From Cyclospora cayetanensis (Eukaryota; Apicomplexa; Conoidasida; Eucoccidiorida; Eimeriidae), in the NCBI RefSeq assembly GCF_002999335.1, contig NW_020312162.1, positions 1 to 60,517 of the forward strand: a DNA stretch of 60,517 nt, written 5' to 3'. Of this stretch, positions 22,640 through 35,149 are shown piece by piece (position 1 is the stretch's first letter; every line of letters begins with the position of its first letter). The position numbers were made by a program, and so were the translations under genes. Under the pieces are notes generated by a model. It saw only the letters and a program-made list of their open reading frames with translations, searched no databases and was not told the DNA's origin.

Positions 22640-23622
22640 AAACCATAAAGCTCCAGCTGTTATGCCCCTGCCGCTCTTCGTATGCCACACCAGCCAGATC
22701 TCAATGAGGGAATAGCAGAAAGTCGCAACAAGGCCCAAAGGCGCGTGGCTTCATAGACTGAGGGGGTGCACTTGTGGACGGGTGTTGCAAGCCAAACTCC
22801 GCTTGGAGAACTGAGGCAAGACTGACCATTTTCTCGGCTTCTCTGAACTAGAGGACTAGGCTGCTCCTTCTACTGTTATGAATCGGCTGGGGTTGGGGGG
22901 CTAGCAGCGCGTGCGGGTGCTTGTGCTGCTGCCGATACAGCTGGTGCAGCTGGCGAAATCCCCGTGCTGCTGCAGCTATAGCAAGGGGCTAAAAAAGCCG
23001 CGACGCTACGCAGGGAGAGGTGTCCTCTCCCAGCACTCAGGACGCCATGCTGAAAGATTTGCACGACCAACAGAGAAGACAGGCTATACTGCTTGGAAGG
23101 CCACTCCCTTCTTCACCATCCGACGTGCTTCACGGTACTATGCAAAGCAATCATTTAGGGCTTAAAGAGTTGGTTGTCCTGTGGGCGCTGCTAAGCCAGG
23201 CTGAAAGCATCGGGGATTAGGGCCCCTGCAAGCGGAAACACGGGGGCCCCCTGGACTGCATGCACGGAGTAGTGAGTCGTCCCACGCGAATGGCATAGAG
23301 CCTTAGACCTTACTTTCCATAGAGAGTTGTCTTGGAAACCAGAGCTCTTGTGCGTATGCCGGAGCTTCAAGGTTTCAACTCGCTGTGCAAACCCCCCTTT
23401 GGCTTGTGGGCCACTAGGGGGACCAGGGCCCCCTGTTAAACGGGCATGAGGGGCCTCCGCACTCAGTCGCTATAATAGCAGCTGCTGCACTGTACAGCAG
23501 CTGTATTGGCGGCAGGACGAGCTGCAAATACACCTGTGCTTATTGGGCACTAGAATACAACTAGTAGCAGTTACAAAGGCAGCGGATGTAGCCCAAGCTG
23601 CTGCACCCGCGTCCACCTGGTC
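22640..23622. other. Region between the DUF2431 gene and the helical-repeat gene
   Basis: It probably holds the unidentified 5' exon(s) of the minus-strand gene and the promoter of the plus-strand gene. A small plus-strand frame from ATG 23047 to TAG 23219 (57 codons, begins MLKDLHDQQRRQ) is the only ATG-initiated candidate and is not recognised. Confidence 0.35.
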
Positions 23623-26600
23623 ATGACACAGCTTAGAAAGCCGGTAGCACCAATAGCAGCAGCCGCCGTTGCTGCTTCTAGCTCATGTCTTGCTGCCTTT
23701 GGGGGGGGCTCTTATGCGGCAGCAGCAGTTGCAGTACCGTTGTCGCAGGCTCGCTTGCTGTCCATACACTCCACCCTCAGCAGTAGCACCAGCAGCAGCA
23801 GTTGCAGTGGCGGTGGCCCCTGTATCGCGGCTCTGCTTACTCGCCGTAGACTTTTTAGCAGCAGCAGGCACGCCGGCAAGTTGAGCAACAATGGCCTGCA
23901 CACACAAGGCACCAGCTCGGGCAGAAAAACCAGCAGGACGGATATCTGCCTTAACAGCAAACCTCAGAGAGACTCGCCGCTGCAGCAGCCTGTCGCATAT
24001 GAAACCCTTGCAGGGACCCCGTGGTGAGCTTTCAGGTTTTTTTGGCGGATTCAGCTTTCGGGCCTGTGGATCATCTAGTGCATGTGCAGCCTTCCGAGTC
24101 AGCTAGAGTAGAGAATATCGATTCTTCGGCTTCAGACGCTGCCATAGCGGCTCTGCCTCTGTACTTGCTGCAGGATGTCTGCTGGGCGTCTCTGCCGTGT
24201 GATGGAGGCAACGGCCGCACGGGGCCCCTATGACCTCAACACGTGGATCCGGTTTGTCGCTAGGGTCTGTTATTCCTCACTACGTGTTGCTATTGCAGTT
24301 GCGATGTCTGCTGTGGCTCTTGCTGATGCATGTGCAACTGCGGCCAGTGCTGCTACCCTGCCTACTGCCGGCATTGCTGCTGGTTGTACACAACTCGGAC
24401 ACTGATTTAGGGCTTGGCGTAGGCTCCAAAGCGAGAGAGGAATTTAAACCTTTCCCCCTCTCTCTGGTATCATGGATTCCCTGCATTCTTGCATGCATGT
24501 GTTCGCGTAGCCTGAGAATGAGTCACCCCGTGTATTTTGTGAGAGGGTTTTGCGCTCTGGGGGTTTTATGGCTGTACAGGCTGAAATGGTGCTGCCCTCA
24601 ATGTCGCTTTCGCATTTGGCTCGTATTGCGTCTTCCTGCCTCCGCGTGCGCTGGAGGCCGGCAGCCTTTTTCGCTGTCTGCTTCAAAAGGAACAAAGATC
24701 TTGAGGCGCTAGTGCAGCGCGCTGAGGCAAGAGATGTCTGCGGTGAGGAATTAGGGCTAGTATTTACTGCCGTGTCTTCTTCGCATCTGGGGAGTATGTT
24801 TATCTGGGTCAGAGACTCTAGAAGTTTGCAGTGGAAAGGTTTCGGCACCTTGGCTGGTAGGGTTTGTAGGCGGAGGCGTCCCTAGGCTGTAGGCTTCAGA
24901 GCTTTAGAATGTGGGGCTTGTGTGTGGCTTCGCCTTCAGCGGTTCTGCAAGCGCTTGCCGGCTTAGAGTGTCTGGACACCCGCATCTTTAGCCTCCTTGC
25001 TGACCGTCTGGCCGTAAGTGACCTCCCCTACCCATCGGCACCCCACGCCTGCATTTTGCAGCCTCCGCATTCCCGTAACACGCACCACCCACCCATCCCT
25101 CATTTGCAGAGCTTATCGGTAGGGAGGGTGCCAATCAAGGGTCCGGGCGATGCGGTGTACGTACAGGAGCCCGACGTCATCAACAACTGTCGCTTCTTCC
25201 AGTTGGCGCTCGTGCGCAACCAACCCTCCTCGTTTTTTTACTATGCGTGAAGCCCTAGCAGCCACCGAAGCCACCAGATGGGGGTTGTAGGGTTTAGAGT
25301 TATGCTGAAGCCACCAGATGGGGGTTGTAGGGTTTAGAGTTATGTGAGGCTGTGTGCTTGTAGGCCGTGAACGCGCTTGCGGCTGGACGAGTTCTGAACC
25401 CTCGGCTCCTCTCCGCCGCGGGCTGTAGACTTGCAACTGCGTGCGATTCCTCGGAGGCAAACCCTCAAAGTACGTGCAAGACCGCAGTTGCATGGCCCTT
25501 GGCTCTGCAGCATGAGGCCCCTCTCCCACTGCTTCCACCTCTCGTTCTTCAGCTCTTCTTTTCCTTCGGTGCTTCAGGCTTTGCCCTGTTCCTAAATGCA
25601 CTGGCACGTTTCCATGAGGAGGAAATGGCCCTGCGCAGGCGGAACCTACAGGAACCCGCGTCGCTTTCGGATTTGGATACGATTCGCGCGTCTCTGTAGG
25701 ACGGCCCCTCTGGACTGTAGTCTGCTTGAGATAATTCTGACATCACCAAGCTAGGGCGGTTTGGCAGTTTAGGCTTGTTGGTGCCTGCCATGTGCGGTTT
25801 CAGAGACAAATGCATCGTCAGCACTTTGGGGTGGGCAATCCAAGATCAGGAGCACCCTCTGCAAGAGCAGCAGCAAGAGCAGCCAGAACATCAGCAGCAT
25901 TGCGACTCAACAGAAGCAAAGCCCATGGAGCACGAAGAAAAGTGCCCGCAGCCACGGGAGTCTCACGGACGTCAGCCCCCTACGTTGCTCTTGCAACAAG
26001 TAGATGCGCGAGGCTGCTGCTTAGCCCTTGCTGCCTTGTCTCGTCTGCAGCACCGTGATGGATTTGCTGTTCTTGTGGCAGCTGCTGCAACAGCCACTGC
26101 GAGCCAGGTTCCCGTACATCTCGCAAAGCTGACCGCCCAACAGACTGCAACACTTCTCAACAGCATCTCTAAGCTCCTTCAGGTGTCTCCTTCTCTCTCC
26201 AGCGAACTGCTGAACCATGTATGCCGACAATGAAGGGGCTGAGACCCATAGAGAGAGAGATGCCGACGCACATCATACGTTGCGCGCATAGAATGCAGAG
26301 CAACAGAGGCTAGGCCGTAAATAAATGTATTTTGGAGTGCCTATATCCCCTCCATCCACACAGTGTTAGGGTCTAGGGCTGGTGGTGCTGAGAGTCTGTG
26401 GGTGCAACTTTGTGCGCAGTTGCGACCCCGCGTGAAGCACTTGGACCCGATTGGATGCGTTAGCGCGCTAAATGCCATCCGCCATCTACGCTTGTCCGGT
26501 ACGATTTAAGCCCCTCTTAGCTCCAACATGGAGCTGTGCAAAAGCTACACACCCTAAGAAATACAGGCAACGCGTGAGAGCTGTACAGGGCTGCCGTGCA

Positions 26601-27219
26601 AGTCCGAACAGATTCTTCGCTATGTGTAGAAACTGGAAGTGCCAATTAGTTGTGAACAATCCCGAAAGCTTTTAGGGCTCTGTGCACAGGGGACGACCCT
26701 CTTACGGAGCAACTGGAAACACAAGCAGCCTCCCAAGTCCACCAATGCGACTGGCATTCGCTTCATGCAGTATGCCGGAACCCCCAAGCTTTAATCATGC
26801 CAAACCCTTTACAGCGCTATCTGTTCGCCGGAACCCTCACACATCGGCAAGCGGATCGATTCATCTTCTGATTTGGTACTTTTGGGATTTGTGCATCTGT
26901 GTGTGTGTGTATGTGTGTGTGTATGCGTTCCCCAGCTGGCGTCAATTGCACGGTGTGGGAAATTTCCGCGGCTGCTGCAGCTGCTACTCCAGGAGCAGCA
27001 GAAGCAGCGACACCAGCAGCAGGGCAAGCCATCTCCCGCATTGGAAAGATTCCGTAAGTCGAGCAGTTGAATCTCCCAGTTGGCAGAAGAAGGGGTTGGG
27101 TTTGCTTGGAGGCCTGAAGGCTCTCCCTGTGTAAGGTTTGCTCTGCGTCTACAGAACAGCTGCTCGAAGGCAGCAAAAGTAATCCAGACGGCATCAACAT
27201 TACAGCAAACGAAGCATAA
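23623..27219 (+). CDS. Predicted mitochondrial helical-repeat (FASTK/RAP-like) protein
   Basis: The ATG at 23623 starts an Ala/Ser/Arg-rich peptide with RRRLFSSSRHAGKLS, a likely mitochondrial presequence. Exon 1 (23623-24023) joins 24174-24264 in phase 2. Later exons carry repeated amphipathic helix pairs like the heptatricopeptide repeats of FASTK/RAP proteins: from 24582 (MSLSHLARIASSCLRVRW), joining in phase 1 to 24949-25014 (VLQALAGLECLDTRIFSLLA), then near 25585 (FALFLNALARFHEEEM), 25790-26220 (LALAALSRLQHRDGFAVL and LTAQQTATLLNSISKLL), phase 0 to 26421-26501 (VKHLDPIGCVSALNAIRHL), 26936-27053 (LASIARCGKFPRLLQLLL) and 27155-27219 (TAA). Such proteins bind organelle RNA or mitoribosomes in apicomplexans. 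Several joins are phase-consistent; those around 24265-24580, 25080-25400 and 26500-26935 are not settled. No RAP domain was found at the C-terminus; it may lie in exons I missed. Confidence 0.55.
25267..25344. repeat. Two-copy 40-bp tandem duplication with telomere-like core
   Basis: Two essentially identical 40-bp units (GAAGCCACCAGATGGGGG followed by TTGTAGGGTTTAGAGTTATG) lie head to tail in a probable intron of the helical-repeat gene. Each contains TAGGGTTTAG, a degenerate telomeric heptamer. The copies show no differences, so the duplication is recent. Confidence 0.9.
26886..26928. repeat. (TG)n microsatellite
   Basis: About 40 bp of alternating TG with a few interruptions, directly in front of the CCCCAG acceptor at 26935. 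It is therefore the pyrimidine-poor end of an intron in the helical-repeat gene. Confidence 0.85.
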
Positions 27220-27905
27220 CGGCAACAGCGTAGGTACCTGCGGCAGTGGGAATCACACCCTGCCTATTGGAGTGGGGGTCGAGCGACTTGACTGCTGCTA
27301 CAGTGTGCAGCTTCAGTCTGCCGTCCCCCCTACCCTCTAGTCAAAAAGACGCAGGAGAATTGGGCAGCTGACTCCTCCAGAGAAAAACCACACACTCGCA
27401 CACAGCATGCGGGGAGTAGGAAGCAGCGTATTAGGGCGTAAAGTACGGATGCTAGAGTAAATGGGGAGACACATACAGGACATGGAAATACAGAGCCACT
27501 CGATCCCGTTGTGGCTAATCCGTTGTAGGTGCGAGCGTCCCTCTCACTGTTTCCCCATGTCCTTCAGTGGGTAATGGGTGTTCCTGTAGCCCAAGTGGGG
27601 GTTAGAAGGTGGCCTCATTCGGGGATACCATCTGTTAAAACTGGAACGATACAGAGAAGATTGCGCTCTACTCTCCATAGCCGTGACGCTTCTTTCAGTC
27701 TCCTTTTGCGTGCACTCCTAAGGGTCTTAATGCCCCTCTTTTTCACAGATGCTCCCTACACCGCTAACTCAGTCGGCAAGGCAAAGAAACTCTACTCCTA
27801 GGCGTCTGTTTCTAGTCTTGCTTGGCCAGCTCATGGATACCATTAAAAGTACAGACACCGGAATAGCAAAATCGAAAGTCTCTCCAGCACCCAAGGGCAC
27901 AGGGC
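27220..27905. other. Convergent 3' region between the helical-repeat gene and PWP1
   Basis: Short frames only. If the helical-repeat gene continues past the TAA at 27217, additional exons (for example after the TTTTTCACAG acceptor near 27748) would lie here. I cannot support them. Confidence 0.35.
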
Positions 27906-30900
27906 TTAAAGGTTGAACGCCTTGGCAATATGCTCTGTATCTCCCAAGTCCCAGATAACCACCTGAGACCCCCCAAACCCAAATATACCTCTCTCCTCGC
28001 TTGCCCTACAGCTGAATAGGGGCCCCTGCAGCAGGCACACACAATGCCAAAGCCAAAATGCTCGCTCAGGGAAAGGGATGCAGAGACTCTCATCAGGCGC
28101 TGGATATTAGGTGAACACGCTGCAGGGGCGGCCGAGGCAGCGACACATGAAATAGCACCGAGGTGGGCACAAGCGAGCAGACAGACAAGCACACACAAGA
28201 GACGCACATGCAAAGCCCCAAAAGAAGCGTGACTGCGAAAAGGGACAAAGAGGGCCTGGACTGCAAACTCTCGAGAGGGTAGCAAGGGTGCAAACACGAG
28301 AAGCAGATGCACGATCCGTAGCGACGCAGACCACGCCGATGGAAGGCAACTTTTTTTTTGGTGCATCAGCAAACGACGACTACGACCGCAGCAGCAGAAC
28401 AGGAGGAGGAGCATGAACCTTACCACTTTGAGGTCCTTCTCGTGGATTAGGACGGGGCCTTGTGTGTCCGTGTTTACTTGCCGAAGATCCCAAACCCTCG
28501 CGGTTTCATCTAAGCCACAGCTAACAAGTAAGTTCGGCAGCTCCTGCTGCTGCTGCAGTGATGTCGCTGCTGCTGTATGCGCAGCCACACGCCACAGACG
28601 CGGCGCTGCCGCTGCTTTGGCAGACGATACAGCTGCCGCAGAGGGAGGGCCAGCCGAAGCACGCCGCAAATCCAGACATTCCATAGAGCCGTCCTCGGCA
28701 CTCACCTGCACAAACGGCACCGTGTCTTACGCGTGTGTTCCAAACTCTGGCCCTTGATGGACTTCGCATGCACTCAAGAAGAAGGAACTTGCTCACACTT
28801 GTGCTCGCAGTGGCGTACCTACCCATCGGCTTCCCTCCTACTCTCCCGACCCAGCCCTAAAGCAAACCCATCTATCAAGCCCCAGTGCCTTCATCCAAAC
28901 TGCCTGCCTGCCTGCCTGCCCCAACTACTTACAAAACACGTGGCAAGGTTCGACTGGTTCCAGCAACAGGCCTCCGCATCAGCGCTCAGAGGCGCGGTCA
29001 CCTGAAGGAATGGAAAGTGGTGAGCTGCGATGCAGTCAGTCTTTTCATCCAGAGAGGCAGCCCTACAGCTCCCGTAGAGGCCACGGATGCACGAACCAAT
29101 ACACATACATGGAAAGAAGACTCAACGAACTACAGAGCGGCAAGCAAAATCTGCGAAACAGGTTCTCCTTAACTCAGGTGCGTGCTGAGCTTTCATGACA
29201 TGCAGACTCCCCACTACCACGGTGCCTCATCACCGGCCGCTCTACCCCAACAAGAACCCCGAGCTCTTACCGCAACATCGGGCTGTCTGACATCCAGGAG
29301 GCGAATTGTTCGATCAAAGGACGCTGTGGCCAGCAGCGAAGCCTCTGAAGGGTGCCATAACGCCACTTGCACCTACAGACACACAGGCCACGAATCACAT
29401 AGCACAAAACGTACTTAGACGCAAACCACATGTGTTTCGCGAGACGTATTCTTGCAGACAAAACCTCACGGCACACTTGATACGCCTATATATGGAGGGC
29501 GAGAGGCGATGGAATTTCTTGCAAAGCACCACACAAGCGTATGCCTGACCCCAGTGCGAAAGGCACGCACCTTGTTGGTGTGATGCTTGTACGTAGCGAG
29601 ACAGCTGCCGGTAGTCAGATCCCAAACCTTCGCGGTTTCGTCTGCACTGGCGCTCGCAAGTGCCTCTCTGTGTAAACCAACCAACAGCAAATTGCATGCG
29701 ACGCTGCATTGCCGCAGGTGCGAGAAGTGCAAAGACCTGTATCCTACTTCCACAACGCACCAGGACCGCAAACGAGGCGGGAAAACGCCACGCCAAAACG
29801 TTGAAGATCTCACCCTCTACATTCCAACCCACAAGAAACCCTAACCCCAGCTTCCTGTCCTCTACGTACTGCTTCAAAGGAGACACGCAGAGCGACATGA
29901 TAGGGCCCTCATGGGCATTAGGCGAGGTGATCTGTCTGTCCGCCTTCTTCGACTTCCTTTTCCTACCGCTCTCCCTTTGTGGCTGCTGCTGCAAGCCAAG
30001 TGTATACACAGGTTCTAGAGAGTCGAGAATGTCCAAGTCCCATATCTGAATGAGCGGTTCAAAGCTTCCAACCGCGACCAAATTGCGGTTCTGAGCTCCT
30101 GGCATCATCCCGAGCCACTCCAAACAGAGAGGGAAGCCCCCACACTGCGTACAGGCACAAGTATGCATACGACCATACGCAGGCACGTCATCTGTACACC
30201 GTGCATACACACGCACACACACTCTGCACATCCTAAATCTAAGTGCATCGCAGCCACGAAGACGAGACGCGCTTTGCCGGCAGCGAAGGCTAGCGCAGCT
30301 GCCACCCCTCGCAAGAGGCCAAGCTTCAAGCCCGATACATTCTTCGGCGTTCCATGCGCATGAACAAGTGGGTTGGACTAGTTCCTGTGAAGTTGCTTGT
30401 ACCATGAGGTCGTGGTGGACATAAAGGCTGCCCCGCTGTACGTCGTGTATGTACACCTCTAAGCTACTGAAATCACTTTCTGTTGAGGCAGCAACCAGGA
30501 CTAAATCGGAATCCAGAATGATATTTGCTTCATCCTCCTCGGCCTCATCTGCTGCGGAGAGACGCGCAGCACCCTCCCCCAGAGCAGCGGCACCGTCCGA
30601 GGCAAACACCCCAAAGACGCCTTCCAACATGCCGTCTGCAACATGCCACAAGCCGACAAGGACAAACCGCATAATTATCCCCATTGCTTAGCTGCAGGGG
30701 CTCTGCACAACTGGAAAGAACGCCAGCGGTTTTACAAACGCTAAATCAAATGTGGTTTAGAGCTGTGATATCGGCGTCCCATTAAGCCTTCAGAAACCTT
30801 GTTGATGCTCATTAAGGTTTTGCTCCTCGTCGAGGAAGCAAGCTAGAACGCGGTCTCTTCAAGTCTACAACTAGAGGCGAACAGACATTTTTCGCGCATG

Positions 30901-31183
30901 CTATTTTAAATGGCGTACCGTCGTCACTTTCATCGTCTTCCTGCATTTCGCTCTCCGAATCTTCAGCTTCACTTTCTTCATCCTCCGCAACTGCCTGCTG
31001 GCGCAGGAGTTTCTGTTGCTTTTTCCTCTGTTCCTTCTTACTGCTGCTTTTACTGGCTTCCTCAGACTGCTGCTGCAACAGCTCAGAGACCTCTTGGTCT
31101 TCCATGATGCAGCTCGTTGGAAACTGTGCGCTGCGGCCGCGCGGAACCCAGCAGACAGAACTCACCATTACCCTATCCGCCAT
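27906..31183 (-). CDS. PWP1: Periodic tryptophan protein 1 homologue (WD40 ribosome-biogenesis factor)
   Basis: PWP1 is a nucleolar WD40 protein needed for ribosome biogenesis and rDNA chromatin. Exon 1 (31183-30919) starts at ATG and encodes VSSVCWVPRGRSAQFP, then a Gln/Lys and acidic stretch (family: VTCVAWV.RG). Exon 2 (30635-30403, phase 1 join) gives MLEGVFGVFASD and SSLEVYIHD with SLYVHHDLM. Exon 3 (30144-29866) gives CLEWLGMMPG, NLVAVGSFEPLIQIWDLDIL and DSLEPVYTLG. Exon 4 (29663-29571) gives ALASASADETAKVWDL. Exon 5 (29372-29271) gives LLATASFDRTIRLLDVRQPD. Exon 6 (29001-28933) gives CCWNQSNLATCF. Exon 7 (28705 to about 28420) gives VSAEDGSMECLDLRR and LLVSCGLDETARVWDLRQ. Exon 8 (about 28025-27906) gives GIFGFGGSQVVIWDLGD and ends TAA. 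Donors are mostly GTAAG-type or GTGCG, and joins 1-6 are phase-consistent. The exon 7 donor is ambiguous (28424 or 28419; the latter fits phase 2). An alternative in-frame ATG is at 31168. Confidence 0.92.
28897..28921. repeat. (CCTG)n run in a PWP1 intron
   Basis: Four to five CCTG units (GCCTGCCTGCCTGCCTGCC) lie a few bases inside the intron that follows PWP1 exon 6, close to its GTAAGT donor. Confidence 0.8.
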
Positions 31184-33830
31184 CCTCAAAACTAGACTAG
31201 AGCCTCCAACCACACCCCGACACCGTCCAAAACCAGAGATGTCAGCTAGAGAGCGACGCTTGAGTTGGCTCTTTCCACAGACGACGATTAAAGAGCCCGC
31301 AAAGCTCAAGACCAAACCTGGATTCCGAATTTGAATTTCCGAGAAATCGATTCATCCGTATCGGACGATGCCGCATGCGCGCTGGGGGCCCTACCCCTGC
31401 AGGCTCAGCACTATATCCAACTATTTTAAAAAAATTGTTGCTTATCTGATGCCTATCCACTCCATTGTTAAATGCAAAATCAAACTGCGGACCGACGGAG
31501 ATCTTGTGCACAAGGTCGTACAAGGCCCAGTATGGAGCTCTGTGGGGCGGCAACTCAAGTGCGACGCTGTACGTGCAAACACACACGAGTACAAACACGT
31601 ATACCTGCTACTCCAACAGGTTAACCTGCCTTTTTGTGGCTAATATTCAGGAAGATACGCACAAGCTCGCAAAAATTCAAAAGCCTTCATGCCCAACCCC
31701 CCGCTTGAGTGAGCTGCTGCTGCTCTTCCTTCAATGTTCCAGATTATCTGTGACAATGGCATACCGACTTCTTCGGATGTAATTCTCGACAGTGTGAATT
31801 CGTTTGTTTCCGGCTCTGCGGCTGCATGGACTATTTTCTCTCGGTGCTCCCAGGGGCTTAACCCACTCCAACTACACCCTGCAGGAACTGACCTACGACC
31901 ACAAGCCAATCCAGAGTGTCATTTTCTTATTCATTAGTCATGAGCTACGACAAGCGCAGACCAAATCACCCTCGTTTCAAGCTATAAAAGCGAACGCTGT
32001 TTGCGTGTGCTTAATATGTTTCTGTGTGCAACTGGGCGTGGACGAATGCCCGAAATCCTCAAAGCCTGTGGCTGTGCGCGCCCTAGCTCCTCTCTCTTCT
32101 GACCGAAACATGTAGGATGATGATGCCCAGGAGAGAGGGGTATTCTTTGGGTGTTTGAGCGGGGGTTAGGGGGGTGTGGGGATTGCTGACGCTATATTCA
32201 CTATTGTATCGGATTGAACGCTAAATGAGTTTCCCTACGCAGATAAGAAGAGCTTCGCACTGCTTTCAATGGCAGCAAATTCAGAGTTGTCATGCTACGC
32301 AGTCGGGATGCCTCCCCTTCCCCATATACATCTTGTGAACTCGCCAACTAGGATCTTCAGAGAAAGGGATGTAATGCCACACTCCGTACAGGCAGAACAC
32401 AAATTTATTGAGTATTTAACCAAGTTCCCACCTCTTTATGCCGCCGATCCTCAGAGCTGCAACACGCGGAGAGAGGGCCAGCTAGTGTGTGCGTAGCTGC
32501 GTTCTCTTTGGAGTCCAATTTCTTAGAGCCAGTGGCACATCACACCTGATGCACACGCAAAGTACTTATTCTTATCGTGATGAGCAACATCTGATATGCG
32601 GAAACACAAAGCGCCATAAGCTTAAGCCATTGGCATGTGCACTGTAATAGTATTGGGTGCAAATTCTTGACGTCCTCAGAGAGCACGGCAAGGCCCTTGA
32701 ACTAGGCTGTCGTCCTCACCTTTCCCCTAGCACACATCTCATGGAGTGAAGCGTGTGAAGAGATGACGAAGCTCGGACTTCGAAGGGAACAATTCATAAC
32801 TCTCCCTCGATATTAAGTAAGATCTGGGGACCAAAATACTTGCTATGGATGCACTAGAAGCAGTACTACAGTGGTACTACAGACGCTTTCTTAACCACAC
32901 ATTGCCATGTTCTGGCGAAACAGATGAACATATCAAGAGACCGCAGGATGTAGGAGACTGAGGTACATTTGAACTCTTCCGTCTACGCTACTTATACTGA
33001 ACTAGAAGTCAGTGAGAATCGATGAGTTTGCTCTTGTCCGGATACCTCTTTTATTGCAGAGTACTCTCAGCTTAACACAGCAAGACGCCATTGTGTATGT
33101 GTGTGCGCTCGATGCTACGCGCAACTAGTTTGCTAGTGCGCTAAATGTTTAGCGGGTCTAGCTCCGCTCACCCTAGCTGTGCTTCTCCTTTGATAACGGG
33201 TGTCTTAGGGGCATGGACAGAAGAGGGGAGTTCTTTTGAAATTCATTCACTAAGTCTTCCCTATGTTTGTACCAAGTCTGGAAATAAGTGTCTTCCTACG
33301 GAGAATTCAGATGGAGCTTTTCAGCTAGTAGCATTGCATGGTTAGATGTAGCTATGTCTCACTCATCCACTGTGTCTGGTTATGGGGGGATATCCGGTTT
33401 CCGTATCAGAGTTGCCCGTTTTCGATCAAGTTACTTTGTAAGTCCAATCTGATGCTCTTTGGCAACATCCTGGCTAAGTTCTACAAAAGTGGAAGAAGGC
33501 AGGAGCACAACGCCCATGGGGGTGGTAAGGCCAAAAAGCTGGTCTGAGAGTACTAGCTCCACATCTCGTAGAAAGGCGTGGTTTCCAACCAGTGAACTGT
33601 TTACTGGCACGCGTCTTAGGCTATTCGACCAGAAAAGTAAGACGGCTTAAAAGATGGGCAACCATTCGGTGGTTCATCAGCCGAATAAAGACATAACTCA
33701 AGTTGTATCCCGCAGGTAAAGGAAAACGCGTACTCTTGCAGTATGTTTTTTTTTAAAACACTTTACTGATGGCTCTGCTAATGCAAAATGCATCGTCATC
33801 CTGGTACATTTCAAGCCTCCACTCAAGCCC
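31184..33830. other. Repeat-poor region without a supported gene
   Basis: No CAG runs and no motif-bearing exon over about 2.6 kb. A 75-codon ATG-initiated frame (32269-32496; starts MAANSELSCYAVG) is unrecognised and could be a relic of the 5' part of gypsy copy B. The first part presumably holds the PWP1 promoter. Confidence 0.4.
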
Positions 33831-33954
33831 TCATTGATTTATGCGGAAATCAGCTCATGCGCATACTTTAGGAGAAGTGAGGACGTCGAAGTTGAGAAAT
33901 CTACCAGCTTATTGGTGTGTAAAAGCCACGGAGCTTTGGCTTACAAAAAGCTAC

Positions 33955-34680
33955 AACGCAGATCGGCAGTCAGTTTATCTGTAATTTTTATCAGGTCTAC
34001 CGGATGTGTCATGGGTAGGTGTTCCCAGGGTGGACAGCGACTCAGCGATTAAATATCGGAAGGTTGGGGCGTCTGGAAAACGATGGACTGCAGGCGCACT
34101 AGAATACCAAAAACAAGTAGCAATAAGGCGTAGCCTCCCCCCTTGCACAACAGCAAGGACAAAGCGAACTTTCCTAGCCTTGCATTTCATTACCGAAATT
34201 CCCTTCCTCAGTTTGCTCCGATCGTTGTTCCTTGAATCGATGTACATGAGGAAACCTATTGTATGTCTTGAGTTTAAAAAGTTATTAATATCGCAACAAA
34301 TACTCTTACCAGCGGCCTTACAAATTCTCCAAATTCGCGCTCTCCGTGGGTGTCATTTCTTCTCAACAACCGATGCCATTGATGCAACCGTGGGTGCTGT
34401 TCTCTCTCGACTGTTAAGGGATGCTTCAAATAAGCACAATATTGGTTTTATTTCCATCGCTTCACAGAAGCCGAGCAGGGGTATTCACTGCGAGGAAATG
34501 AGTACCCCTGCTTGGAGGTGAAAACATCGAGCACCATTTATATGGACATCATTTTACCGTCTAGACCGACCTTTAGCCCTTCATGTATATCTTACGAAGG
34601 TCTTCAGAAAATGTTTTGGCCGCCTGCAGATTCGATTTGGCCTTAAAGGGCCCCCTGACACAATTTTTGAGTGGAAGGAT
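33955..34680 (+). pseudogene. RT thumb / RNase H remnant of copy B
   Basis: QFICNFYQVYR at about 33971 resembles the F.G.CNFYR.FI landmark. In the 34267-34520 frame, KKLLISQQILLPAAL leads to FFSTTDAIDATVGAVLSR, an excellent match to RNase H (TTDASD.AVGAVL.Q), with the first catalytic Asp retained and the second region reading IGFISIASQKPS and HCEEMSTPAW (family: I.YAS..L.....Y...E.E.LA). Further on RLDRPLALHVYL resembles the TDH.AL..L segment. A stop follows the Trp-Arg at 34519. Confidence 0.78.
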
Positions 34681-35149
34681 GTGGTGGGCATCATAACTTA
34701 GTCCTCAACTCACTCTCCGGTTATCCGTGCACCTCACAATTGTGTAGCTTAACCGCTCCTTTTTATTATCATTCTTGAATTCTATCGACATTGAATGCGC
34801 CTTAAGCTTTTGCCACCCAATAATCCTGTAAAACTCTCAAATTTCGGAATGGCAAGAGGATGAAGCTCAATCATGTTGAGAATGTCCTGCTGTGATGCGA
34901 AATAAGCCAGAGAATCCGTTGCTTGTGTATTTCAACTTTCCACTGCAGTGGCAGTTTGCACAACGCGAATGGCCATGCCATGAGTTTTTGGCCAAGGTGA
35001 GAATCGAGCTACCGAAGTATATCAGACCTTCCGGAGGCTTCGAATACGTTCAGCGCTAGAGGAGAATGCACTTCACTGTCAGCAGCTGAGGCAAAACCAA
35101 AAAGCTAAACCCAGCGTTTGCAAAGACTTCTGGCACCCGGAAAATAGTG

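Noticed and set aside
30812..31315. Stand-alone acidic 167-residue protein
   Set aside because: It is exon 1 of PWP1 (VSSVCWVPRG start, phase-1 donor at 30918) plus intron read-through.
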